A DNA stretch of 7,810 bases from Phycisphaerae bacterium. Its GTDB lineage: Bacteria > Planctomycetota > Phycisphaerae > Sedimentisphaerales > Anaerohalosphaeraceae. Shown one piece after another: positions 1 to 5,698 of this stretch. The notes under the pieces are model-generated. The model made no database searches, had not been told where the DNA came from, and saw only the letters and a program-made list of their open reading frames with translations. The position numbers and the translations under genes were made by a program. The stretch lies in the NCBI GenBank assembly GCA_021736615.1, contig JAIPFN010000003.1, positions 1 to 7,810 on the forward strand, read 5' to 3'. Position 1 is the stretch's first letter. The number at the start of each line of letters is the position of its first letter.

Positions 1-2
1 AG

Positions 3-216
3 CGTTCACGGAGTTTTTTGACAGGATGACAGGATAAAAGATAGATTAAAAAATGTCAGTGGGTGTTTTTGATCACAGGCTTACAACTTTTGGCAGGTTT
101 GTGTGTTTTGCTTTTTTAAAAAAGGAGCAAAAATCAAGAGGGAAGATTTTATAATCATTCTGTTGTCCTGTCAAAAACGAGAGCTTAGAGTGATTAACAG
201 GAAAAAAGCGTGAACG
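3..216. repeat. Imperfect nested inverted repeat
   Basis: Positions 3-10 (CGTTCACG) are exactly inverted at 209-216. Inside them, 14-32 (a T run followed by GACAGGATGACAG) recurs in inverted, imperfect form at 161-178, with about two mismatches over 18 bases. The left arm contains a perfect tandem 8-mer, GACAGGAT twice, at 20-35. The enclosed DNA has no convincing ORF. The arrangement resembles a small non-autonomous inverted-repeat element, or two inserted copies of a dispersed intergenic repeat in opposite orientation. No transposase or clear target-site duplication is visible. Confidence 0.4.
106..132. other. AT-rich palindrome (hairpin)
   Basis: TTTTGCT at 106-112 pairs perfectly with AGCAAAA at 126-132, and the T and A tracts between can extend the stem with a GG bulge. 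It could stop transcripts coming from the minus-strand protease side, but it lacks a GC-rich stem, so a terminator role is only a guess. Together with the surrounding inverted repeat, it is the only structure seen in the 224 bases before the pseudogene. Confidence 0.3.
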
Positions 217-224
217 GTTACGAT

Positions 225-524
225 TTATTTATGTTGTGGTGTTGTTAAACTAGTATCTTTAAGCCATGTTGATGCCATCACGGCAAAATCTTTCAGGCTT
301 GTGACACAGTCTTTATTTATGTCCGTTGGATGACCTGCCGACAGCCCTTTGCCAATTGCCGCTGATCATGCTGATATAAAAGTCCGAACTGCTTCCATCC
401 CACCAATTGGAATCAGGCAGGGTATTATTACCGAAGGTATCCTTATTGCCGGCATGAAATGCCAACGTGCCAGATCCAATCCCTTATCCGGGATATTCAC
501 TCGTGGTCCGTTTTTTTGGCAGTT
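225..524 (-). pseudogene. Decayed C-terminal fragment of a second M6-type protease with dockerin end
   Basis: This is a remnant of a paralogue of the intact protease gene just upstream. Plus-strand positions 354-460 align without gaps to 1598-1704 of the intact gene at about 86% identity by hand count, preserving the FHAGN...TFG and LPDSNWWDGSSSDFYIS stretches. Positions 465-524 align to 1840-1903 and encode NCQKNGPRVNIPD. About 135 nt of the intact gene between these blocks is reduced to 4 nt. A 2-nt deletion near 476 shifts the frame. Reading on in one frame meets a TGA just after the FYIS region. The 3' part, in another frame, encodes a dockerin-like half (DINKDCVTSLKDFAVMASTW) and ends at TAA 225-227. 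At least two frame changes plus the deletion make it non-functional. It lacks the active-site part, the Fn3 domain and the beta-sandwich of the intact protein. Confidence 0.85.
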
Positions 525-552
525 TAATTTACCTTGCCTCTTTTAATTTACC
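523..552. repeat. 11-bp direct repeat at gene/pseudogene junction
   Basis: TTTAATTTACC occurs at 523-533 and again at 542-552, separated by 8 bases. The second copy covers the last codons and stop of the intact protease (GGTAAATTAAA on its strand). The first copy sits exactly where homology of the pseudogene to the protease ends (524). This placement suggests a recombination or deletion joint between tandem protease genes. Confidence 0.6.
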
Positions 553-3272
553 AGAGACGGACGTGATAATTCGGCGTCAATTGACACATCGCTGCTGGAT
601 TTTGAGGTGTTAAGTACGTGGATAGCCAATATGTTTGTTCCGGCGGTAAGGAATTCTGAAGCGTTAGTTATAACATATTCTGACCATACGGCATCACCTA
701 TCCAATCGCCGGTATCAGTATAACTTTTATTACCTGCCGAGACGCGGAGACGATAAACCTCATGGCCGTTGATCGAGACGATACAACCATCATCAACAAA
801 CACGCGCAGATTGAGAGTATCGGGAATACCGTCGGCGGAATTGATCTCGAAAGCATGACGCAGATACACTGAAGTGTAATTGTTCTGCATGTCACCAAGA
901 ACCGTATTGTCATCACCATCGCCAAAGCCGATACTAGTCTGGCCGATCAGCCAGGTTCCATCCTCTGTAAAGCTAATTTCACGCCAGTTGGAAGGCGGTT
1001 CGGAGGTGCCCTTGCGATAATGCCAATCCGTCGATTCTGTATCGATCAAAGGTATCGGCGGGAAAGATTCGGTGGTGAATTTGGTTGTTGTGTTCGCCCA
1101 ATCGACGCCAAACGAGTTCGACGCACGGCAGCGGAAATAATAGGTCGTATCCGGATCAAGGCCGCTAATGTCAGTATGGAATGTTCCGACACCTTGCCTG
1201 CCCATATTGATCTGGTGGTCCCAGGCACCAGGTGTTGTACTTGTGCCGCCGTCGCCGGCACCCCAGTAAATAGCAACGGTGGGATCATCGGTACCATTGT
1301 AGGTCACCTGGCCATTGAGCGTGGCCGCGTAGGTGGTAATGTCACTTGTAGTCAGATTAATCACCCTCGGGTTAGTAAACATATTGTCCAGCCAGTGATC
1401 TGCCATGACGATCAGGTCAGTTGGACCGACCTGGCCGCTTTCGTCGAGATCGGTTCCCTGACACCATGCAGGCGTTTGGCAATTAGTACTCATCCATTCG
1501 GCGGCTAAATGCGAAAAGTCCGCTAAATCAACTTTACCGTTCATGTTAATATCACCGGGCATGCTCATATCGCCAACGATGAAAGTCATATTGAGGGAAT
1601 TGCCGCTGATATGACTGATATAAAAGTCCGAACTGCTCCCATTCCACCAATTGGACTCTGGCAGCGTATCGTCACCGAAAGTAACGTTATTGCCGGCATG
1701 AAATAAGTCATTTGCGCCGCTGCCTGTACTACCGGGAGTTTCGAGATGGAACTGGCCGTCGGCCTGCTCAAGGGATACTCTGTAGTGCTTTTCCGGGGTC
1801 ATATCCTGATATTCGCTCGATGTGCCTGACGAAGTGTCTACGTGCCAGATCATCAATCCGCTATCCGGGATATTGACACGCCGGCCATGTTTTTGACAGT
1901 TTTCAATCAGGAAGTACTCCTTCGTGGAGCCTGGTTTTGCGTATTTGTAGCAAGTTGGCGTTACAGACAGATCGAAAGGGTCCTCCTGGGCCGTAAGCTC
2001 CGTTCCCCAGGACATATCATTGATTACAGTCGGTTCAAGCCATCCTGAACTAATGCGTAAATACGGATTCGGTGGAGGAGGGTTCTTACTGTTTCCGCCG
2101 GACATTATACAATAACTGCCCAGTGACTTAGCTGATATGCCGTCGTTGCCGTAGTCATAATAATCAGCCCAGTCGCACATCATGTGACCGTTTTCATGAC
2201 AAAACGTGCTGATAGTTAAGGACGTACCGATGTTTGTCATTTGGTAATCATGGAATATCGTCCCATCCGGGGCTGTCCAGTTGCTGATTGAGCTGCGATG
2301 CGGCCAGAGTCCATTTGCCCAGCCGCAGCCGTCTGTCCCGCCGGCATAAAATATATTTAAGCACTTAACCCGATTATTTGTGCTTTCGCGGGTCAGGCCA
2401 GAAAAGTCATAGCCCAGATCGATTGCTCCGCGGATTGCGTCTTTGACGAGATCTCTGGTGTATCCATATCCGTCACTGCAGTCGCCGTTGCCGCCTTCCC
2501 GGTAATAGGCTTTTGTATTAGGCACACGAACATAAGCGGTCACAATATTTGTATATTCCAGATTGCCTCCGGAGACATCATAAAAATAATCCCGAACGGA
2601 CCCGTTGTTGCCATTAGTGCTGTATCCGACCAGATTGCAAAAATCATCAATTTGCGACCGTGTAAAGGTAACACCCGGGTCGTCTGAAAAATCAACTAAG
2701 ATTGTCAGGCCGACAATCTGGTCGGCACCGGGGGCGGCCTCTATGGCATCGGAAGTGTCAAAAGTAACCTGGCCATCGCCTGGAGCAGGTTGCGGTTCGA
2801 TGTCCATTCCCAATTCCTGCCGTCTTTGTTTTTGTTTTTGGCGAATAGCCTGCTTGTTAATGTCAAGATGTTTGCTAAGTGCCGGACCATTGCCCTTGCG
2901 TTTTCCGTTTGTCTTACTTTCAAACCGCTCTGTGGCACGCATTCGGGCGACAAAAGAAGGGTGGTTCGGGTCGGTAGGTTTGCGGTGATCATATACCACG
3001 TCAGTCGGGACAAAATCAGAGTTATCGTCACTTAATTCAGCATAGACCATTTGTCCGGTATAGTGATCGCGAACAAGCGTATAGCCATCCAGGCTTTCAA
3101 ACCTGCCATAGAACTCATCGCCATAGCCTCTGACAATGATTATTGTGCCGTCCGGCTGGGTGAGTTCCATTTCCTGTCCATTATAATTGGCACCAAAAGC
3201 GGCGAAAGATGACAGGGTTACAATTATAATAGTCAATGGTAAATTTGAAAAAACCTTGCGATACGTCTTCAA
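543..3272 (-). CDS. Secreted M6-family metalloprotease with dockerin-like, Fn3-like and C-terminal beta-sandwich domains
   Basis: This is a 909-residue zinc endopeptidase of the M6 (immune inhibitor A-like) group, exported to digest extracellular protein. Residues 1-28 form a signal peptide (basic start, hydrophobic PLTIIIVTLSSFAAFG). A propeptide-like region with a basic, Q/K/R-rich patch (about 120-155) precedes the catalytic domain (about 185-565). That domain has the zinc motif HENGH at 359-363, followed by DWADYYDYG and the IMSGG turn near 389-393. Residues 573-630 are a duplicated EF-hand, dockerin-like module with two Asp-rich loops and AEW/DHWL endings. Residues 634-735 look like Fn3, and 740-905 form a beta-sandwich that may bind ligand. 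No ATG is in frame before the upstream TGA. TTG at 3272 is supported by AAAAGGG six bases upstream. The C-terminal modules suggest attachment or carbohydrate binding, but the partner is unknown. The family call is secure; the substrate is not known. Confidence 0.9.
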   Translation of the reverse strand: MKTYRKVFSNLPLTIIIVTLSSFAAFGANYNGQEMELTQPDGTIIIVRGYGDEFYGRFESLDGYTLVRDHYTGQMVYAELSDDNSDFVPTDVVYDHRKPTDPNHPSFVARMRATERFESKTNGKRKGNGPALSKHLDINKQAIRQKQKQRRQELGMDIEPQPAPGDGQVTFDTSDAIEAAPGADQIVGLTILVDFSDDPGVTFTRSQIDDFCNLVGYSTNGNNGSVRDYFYDVSGGNLEYTNIVTAYVRVPNTKAYYREGGNGDCSDGYGYTRDLVKDAIRGAIDLGYDFSGLTRESTNNRVKCLNIFYAGGTDGCGWANGLWPHRSSISNWTAPDGTIFHDYQMTNIGTSLTISTFCHENGHMMCDWADYYDYGNDGISAKSLGSYCIMSGGNSKNPPPPNPYLRISSGWLEPTVINDMSWGTELTAQEDPFDLSVTPTCYKYAKPGSTKEYFLIENCQKHGRRVNIPDSGLMIWHVDTSSGTSSEYQDMTPEKHYRVSLEQADGQFHLETPGSTGSGANDLFHAGNNVTFGDDTLPESNWWNGSSSDFYISHISGNSLNMTFIVGDMSMPGDINMNGKVDLADFSHLAAEWMSTNCQTPAWCQGTDLDESGQVGPTDLIVMADHWLDNMFTNPRVINLTTSDITTYAATLNGQVTYNGTDDPTVAIYWGAGDGGTSTTPGAWDHQINMGRQGVGTFHTDISGLDPDTTYYFRCRASNSFGVDWANTTTKFTTESFPPIPLIDTESTDWHYRKGTSEPPSNWREISFTEDGTWLIGQTSIGFGDGDDNTVLGDMQNNYTSVYLRHAFEINSADGIPDTLNLRVFVDDGCIVSINGHEVYRLRVSAGNKSYTDTGDWIGDAVWSEYVITNASEFLTAGTNILAIHVLNTSKSSSDVSIDAELSRPSLVN

Positions 3273-3309
3273 TTCATACCCTTTTCTTAGCTGATATCAC
3301 GATTTTTAA

Positions 3310-3367
3310 AGCATTATTACTGTACGGGTGAACAAGGACACTCTTTGTCTAAAGATACAGAAATGCT
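3310..3367 (-). promoter_or_regulatory. Stem-loop at the 5' end of the protease leader
   Basis: On the minus strand three nested helices can form: 3362-3367 with 3310-3315 (AGCATT/AATGCT), 3356-3360 with 3320-3324 (CTGTA/TACAG), and an inner 6-bp helix 3343-3348 with 3332-3337 that includes one GU pair. The outer stem begins about where transcription from the promoter at 3375-3403 should start. A terminal hairpin of this kind commonly stabilises mRNA; a regulatory role is possible but unproven. Confidence 0.4.
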
Positions 3368-3374
3368 AACTCTA

Positions 3375-3403
3375 ATTATAGTTTGCAGGACGTTATTTTA
3401 CAA
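3375..3403 (-). promoter_or_regulatory. Sigma70-type promoter for the M6 protease
   Basis: On the minus strand the -35 element is TTGTAA (3403-3398) and the -10 is a perfect TATAAT (3380-3375), with a 17-base spacer. The predicted start near 3368 gives a leader of about 95 nt before the TTG start of the protease. Confidence 0.6.
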
Positions 3404-3412
3404 CTAAAAAAC

Positions 3413-3465
3413 CAGCAAAAACACAGTTATTCCGATGGTTTTGCTGAAAGTGCAGGTTTTTCAGC
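3413..3465. other. Two overlapping, mutually exclusive hairpins
   Basis: CAGCAAAA (3413-3420) pairs with TTTTGCTG (3439-3446). GCTGAAA (3443-3449) pairs with TTTCAGC (3459-3465), followed by GATTTTT. The two stems compete for 3443-3446, the geometry of an attenuator or a simple tandem-repeat relic. No plus-strand promoter upstream of them was found, so their meaning is open. Nothing else was recognised between the protease promoter and the rubrerythrin leader. Confidence 0.3.
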
Positions 3466-3529
3466 GATTTTTGACTTCTTCAGGTGTTTTCTGTTGAGGG
3501 GAAATATTAGTTTGATTATTTACGTGTGA

Positions 3530-3577
3530 TTGTATACCATAGTCAGACGATAATTATAAATATAAATCTTGAAAGGA
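3530..3577 (+). promoter_or_regulatory. Probable rubrerythrin promoter region and ribosome binding site
   Basis: TTGTAT (3530-3535) and the AT-rich run around 3553-3560 (ATTATAAA) can serve as -35 and -10, with a spacer of 17 to 19 depending on the choice; neither hexamer pair is ideal. AAAGGA at 3572-3577 is a good Shine-Dalgarno site, seven bases from the ATG. The stretch 3549-3567 loosely resembles a Fur/PerR-type box, though AT richness alone could explain it. Confidence 0.35.
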
Positions 3578-3584
3578 TTATACA

Positions 3585-4085
3585 ATGAAATCAATGGAAG
3601 ACCTCCAAGATGCTTTCGCCGGCGAAAGCCAGGCTAATCGTAAATATCTCGTATTTGCTAAGAAGGCTGATTCCGAGGGTTTGCCGCAGATCGCTAAGCT
3701 TTTCAGAGCGGCAGCGGCAGCCGAGACAATCCATGCACTGGCACACCTTCGGGCGATGGATGTTGTTGGAACTACCAGGGAAAATCTTGCCGGTGCTATG
3801 AGCGGTGAGGAATTTGAGTTTACCGATATGTATCCCAAGTTCATCGAAGACGCAAGGGCCGATGACAACAAGAGGGCACTGGTGTCGTTTAAGAACGCCA
3901 TGGCCGTTGAGCAGGTGCACTTTAGCCTCTACAACGAAGCTGCAAAACAGGTCGCCGAAGGCAAGGATCTTGCCGAGAGAAAAATCTATGTTTGCAGCGT
4001 ATGCGGAAACACCGTCCTCGATAATGTTCCGGAAAAATGCCCCGTATGCGGAGTACCGGCAAGCAAGTTCGATGAAATAGAATAA
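3585..4085 (+). CDS. rbr: Rubrerythrin
   Basis: This 166-residue cytoplasmic non-haem iron protein reduces hydrogen peroxide to water, using electrons usually supplied by rubredoxin and NAD(P)H. It is typical of anaerobes and microaerophiles. The N-terminal ferritin-like four-helix domain (about 1-125) shows the diiron ligand motifs: E14 in FAGESQANRKY, E47 and H50 in AETIHALAH, acidic residues in GEEFEFTDMYP (about 75-80), and E109 and H112 in AVEQVHF. The C-terminal rubredoxin-like domain has the four iron-binding cysteines C137, C140, C152 and C155. Length and domain order match classical rubrerythrin. The ATG start has AAAGGA seven bases upstream. No terminator separates it from the aminotransferase gene 78 bases downstream, so read-through is likely, though a functional link between the two is not evident. 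Confidence 0.95.
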   Translation: MKSMEDLQDAFAGESQANRKYLVFAKKADSEGLPQIAKLFRAAAAAETIHALAHLRAMDVVGTTRENLAGAMSGEEFEFTDMYPKFIEDARADDNKRALVSFKNAMAVEQVHFSLYNEAAKQVAEGKDLAERKIYVCSVCGNTVLDNVPEKCPVCGVPASKFDEIE

Positions 4086-4155
4086 GGCGTGCGACGGACA
4101 GCGGACAGCGTGCGGCGTAAAGCGTAAAGCGAAAAGCGTAAAGTGTAAGGAGTAA
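4086..4155 (+). repeat. Ten-unit degenerate heptanucleotide array filling the rbr-aminotransferase spacer
   Basis: Starting at the first base after the rubrerythrin stop, 70 bases divide in strict register into ten 7-mers. The pattern is roughly (A/G)GCG(T/G)(A/G)(A/C), for example AGCGTAA at 4121-4127 and 4135-4141, with AGCGGAC, AGCGTGC and AGTGTAA variants. The 5' units end in AC or GC and the 3' units in AA. The last two units (4142-4155) contain AAGGAG (4147-4152), the only Shine-Dalgarno candidate for the next gene, 11 bases from its ATG. Confidence 0.8.
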
Positions 4156-4163
4156 GTTTTTTT

Positions 4164-5294
4164 ATGGAATTTAAGGTTAATTTATCTCGTCCGGATATAA
4201 CAGAAGCAGAGATTAAAGCAGTCACCGATGTTCTGCGCACTCCCAACCTTTCGCTTGGCCCGAAGCTTGGCGAGTTTGAAGAGGCCTTTTGCGCATACAC
4301 CGGCATGAAACGTGCCATCGCGGTTAACAGCGGCACAAGCGGGCTGTATCTGTGTATGAAGGCCATGGGAATCGGCGAAGGCGACGAGGTTATCACTACG
4401 CCGTTTACCTTTATCGCTTCGGTTACTACGATTATGATGACCGGTGCAAAACCGGTATTTGTCGACATTGACCCGGTGACCTTGAACATGGATCCGGCAA
4501 AGGTCGAAGAAAAGATAACCGAAAAGACCAAAGCCATTTTGCCGGTCGTAGTATTCGGCAATCCAGCCGGTCTCGACGAAGTCTGTGCCATTGCCAAAAA
4601 GCATAACCTGCTTGTTGTCGAGGACAGCTGCGAAGGACTTGGGTCGGAGCTTGGCGGCAAAAAAGTCGGCACTTTCGGGACAATGAGCGCATTTGCCTTT
4701 TATCCCAACAAACAGATCACTACCGGCGAAGGCGGTATGATACTGACCAACGACGACGAGCTTGCCGACTTGTGTGAGTCTCTTCGCAACCAGGGCCGCG
4801 GCAAAGGCGGCGGCTGGCTGGCCCATGACCGGCTTGGATATAACTACAGACTAAGCGATATTAACTGCGCATTGGGAATTGTCCAGCTTTCCAGGATAGA
4901 TGAAATTGTCGCAAAACGCCGGGCCGTCGCGGAAATGTACCATGAGGCCCTCGGTGGCGACGACAGACTTATCGTACCTACAGAGCCGGAAAATTGCGTG
5001 ATGAGCTGGTTCGTATATGTTATCCGCCTGGCTGACAAATCACTGACCATCGACACGAGGAATGCCGTCCTCAAACGCATGCTCGAAAGAGGGATCCAGG
5101 TAAGCAACTACTTCCCGCCGGTTTATCTCCAGCCGTTCATCAGCTCAGAGCTTGGCCATAAAGAAGGCGATTTCCCTATAACCGACGAAGTGTGCAAAAG
5201 CACCATGGCATTGCCGTTCCACAACAACCTGACGAAACAGGAAGTAGAAATAGTCGCCACGGAGCTAAAAGCAACCCTCGACGAAATACTTTGA
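4164..5294 (+). CDS. DegT/DnrJ/EryC1/StrS family PLP-dependent sugar aminotransferase
   Basis: This is a 376-residue cytoplasmic enzyme of the fold-type I PLP aminotransferases that convert a nucleotide-linked keto-sugar to an amino-sugar, usually with glutamate as donor, for O-antigen, capsule or glycoprotein glycans. It shows the PLP phosphate-binding region NSGTSGLYL (55-63), TTPFTFIAS (78-86), the PLP-ring aspartate D154 in VVEDSCEGLG, and the Schiff-base lysine K183 in FYPNKQITTGEGG. The conserved YNYRLSDINCALG segment lies at 227-238. Length is normal for the family. The usual Gln after the EDxA motif is replaced by a CE pair here. The start is supported by AAGGAG at 4147-4152, at a longish 11-base spacing. 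No sugar-nucleotide dehydratase, epimerase or glycosyltransferase is adjacent, so the substrate cannot be assigned. Confidence 0.93.
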   Translation: MEFKVNLSRPDITEAEIKAVTDVLRTPNLSLGPKLGEFEEAFCAYTGMKRAIAVNSGTSGLYLCMKAMGIGEGDEVITTPFTFIASVTTIMMTGAKPVFVDIDPVTLNMDPAKVEEKITEKTKAILPVVVFGNPAGLDEVCAIAKKHNLLVVEDSCEGLGSELGGKKVGTFGTMSAFAFYPNKQITTGEGGMILTNDDELADLCESLRNQGRGKGGGWLAHDRLGYNYRLSDINCALGIVQLSRIDEIVAKRRAVAEMYHEALGGDDRLIVPTEPENCVMSWFVYVIRLADKSLTIDTRNAVLKRMLERGIQVSNYFPPVYLQPFISSELGHKEGDFPITDEVCKSTMALPFHNNLTKQEVEIVATELKATLDEIL

Positions 5295-5322
5295 CTCAAA
5301 CCGACCAAATGGCCGGTTTGAG
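5295..5322 (+). terminator. Hairpin directly after the aminotransferase stop codon
   Basis: CTCAAACCG (5295-5303) pairs perfectly with CGGTTTGAG (5314-5322), and CCA/TGG can extend it inside. It starts at the first base after the TGA. No T tract follows, so it may act as a 3'-end stabiliser or a weak terminator rather than a classical intrinsic one. Confidence 0.5.
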
Positions 5323-5329
5323 AATGCCA

Positions 5330-5354
5330 AATTACGAATTACGAATTACGAATT
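5330..5354. repeat. AATTACG heptamer repeat
   Basis: Three perfect consecutive copies of AATTACG (5330-5336, 5337-5343, 5344-5350) are followed by AATT. It has the same 7-bp period as the array upstream of the aminotransferase gene but an unrelated sequence. Confidence 0.75.
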
Positions 5355-5360
5355 GAAGAT

Positions 5361-5390
5361 TCGGCCTGACGGCCGATGCATTTTTATCTT
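5361..5390 (+). terminator. Possible intrinsic terminator after the aminotransferase gene
   Basis: TCGGCC (5361-5366), loop TGAC, GGCCGA (5371-5376) forms a GC-rich 6-bp stem followed four bases later by TTTTT and further T-rich sequence. It is a reasonable second stop signal for the plus-strand transcript, though the T run is set back from the stem. Confidence 0.45.
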
Positions 5391-5398
5391 TAATTTTA

Positions 5399-5424
5399 AT
5401 CCGTGTCGATCCGTGAAATCCGTG
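5399..5424. repeat. Triple ATCCGTG repeat
   Basis: ATCCGTG occurs at 5399-5405, 5409-5415 and 5418-5424, with steps of 10 and 9 bases. The patch is flanked by AT-rich sequence and lies in non-coding DNA. It resembles short dispersed intergenic repeats that I recall from environmental bacterial genomes; that recollection has not been checked. Confidence 0.55.
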
Positions 5425-5445
5425 GTTAAATTTTCCAGGGCGCAT

Positions 5446-5484
5446 AAAAATAGCGGCTGAATCCTTCCGGATACAGCCGCTTTT
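5446..5484 (-). terminator. Strong intrinsic terminator, best on the minus strand
   Basis: AGCGGCTG (5452-5459) pairs with CAGCCGCT (5474-5481). After an A/A mismatch, ATCC (5461-5464) pairs with GGAT (5469-5472) around a TTCC loop. On the minus strand the stem is followed by A and then TTTTT (5450-5446). On the plus strand it is followed by only a short T run. It sits 22 bases beyond the stop codon of the minus-strand small ORF, so it probably ends that transcript, and it may also back up termination of the aminotransferase transcript. Confidence 0.75.
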
Positions 5485-5503
5485 GATTGTTCTACAGGCT
5501 CTT

Positions 5504-5602
5504 CTAACAAAGGGCGATGTAGCTGGCAATAGCCAGAATCAGGATTCTTTTCTTGGTGACCATAAACGGCAGCCACACTTTATGATAAAAGTTAGTCATC
5601 AT
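5504..5602 (-). CDS. Putative 31-32 residue hydrophobic small protein
   Basis: This short minus-strand ORF has two adjacent ATG codons (5602 and 5599) and ends at TAG 5506-5504. AAGGGGA lies just upstream, with the better spacing to the second ATG. The product begins M-MTNFYHKVWLPFMV, has a KKR patch, and ends in the hydrophobic run ILILAIASYIALC, so it could insert in a membrane or act as a leader-like peptide. It is framed by its own promoter (5699-5727) and terminator (5446-5484), which argues for an independent transcript of about 245 nt. No family is recognised. The alternative is a small non-coding RNA in which the ORF is incidental. The transcription unit is better supported than the protein. 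Confidence 0.4.
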   Translation of the reverse strand: MMTNFYHKVWLPFMVTKKRILILAIASYIALC

Positions 5603-5633
5603 ATTCCCCTTATAATTAAACTTTTATTATTCA

Positions 5634-5665
5634 CCCAACCCAAACATCTTCCCATTTACCAACCC
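5634..5665 (-). other. Four G-tracts in the mini-gene leader (possible G-quadruplex)
   Basis: On the minus strand four GGG runs occur (plus-strand CCC at 5634-5636, 5639-5641, 5651-5653 and 5663-5665), with intervening loops of 2, 9 and 9 bases. This meets a relaxed quadruplex pattern within the predicted leader between promoter and small ORF. The long loops make folding uncertain. Confidence 0.3.
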
Positions 5666-5698
5666 GACCAACGAAGCCGAATCACTATTGTTAAGCCT

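Noticed and set aside
349..546. 65-codon plus-strand ORF near the start of the window
   Set aside because: It runs antisense through the decayed protease fragment, which explains the sequence.
4086..4155. CRISPR array
   Set aside because: The period is 7 bases with no spacers and there are no cas genes; this is a simple tandem repeat.
3986..4672. 228-codon minus-strand ORF opposite the aminotransferase gene
   Set aside because: It is antisense to a clear DegT-family gene, and its C-terminal TPYTLRFSLYALRR-like repeats are simply the translation of the heptamer array at 4086-4155.
4182..4826. 214-codon minus-strand ORF within the aminotransferase gene
   Set aside because: Shadow frame of a well-supported enzyme, with no independent motif or ribosome site noted.
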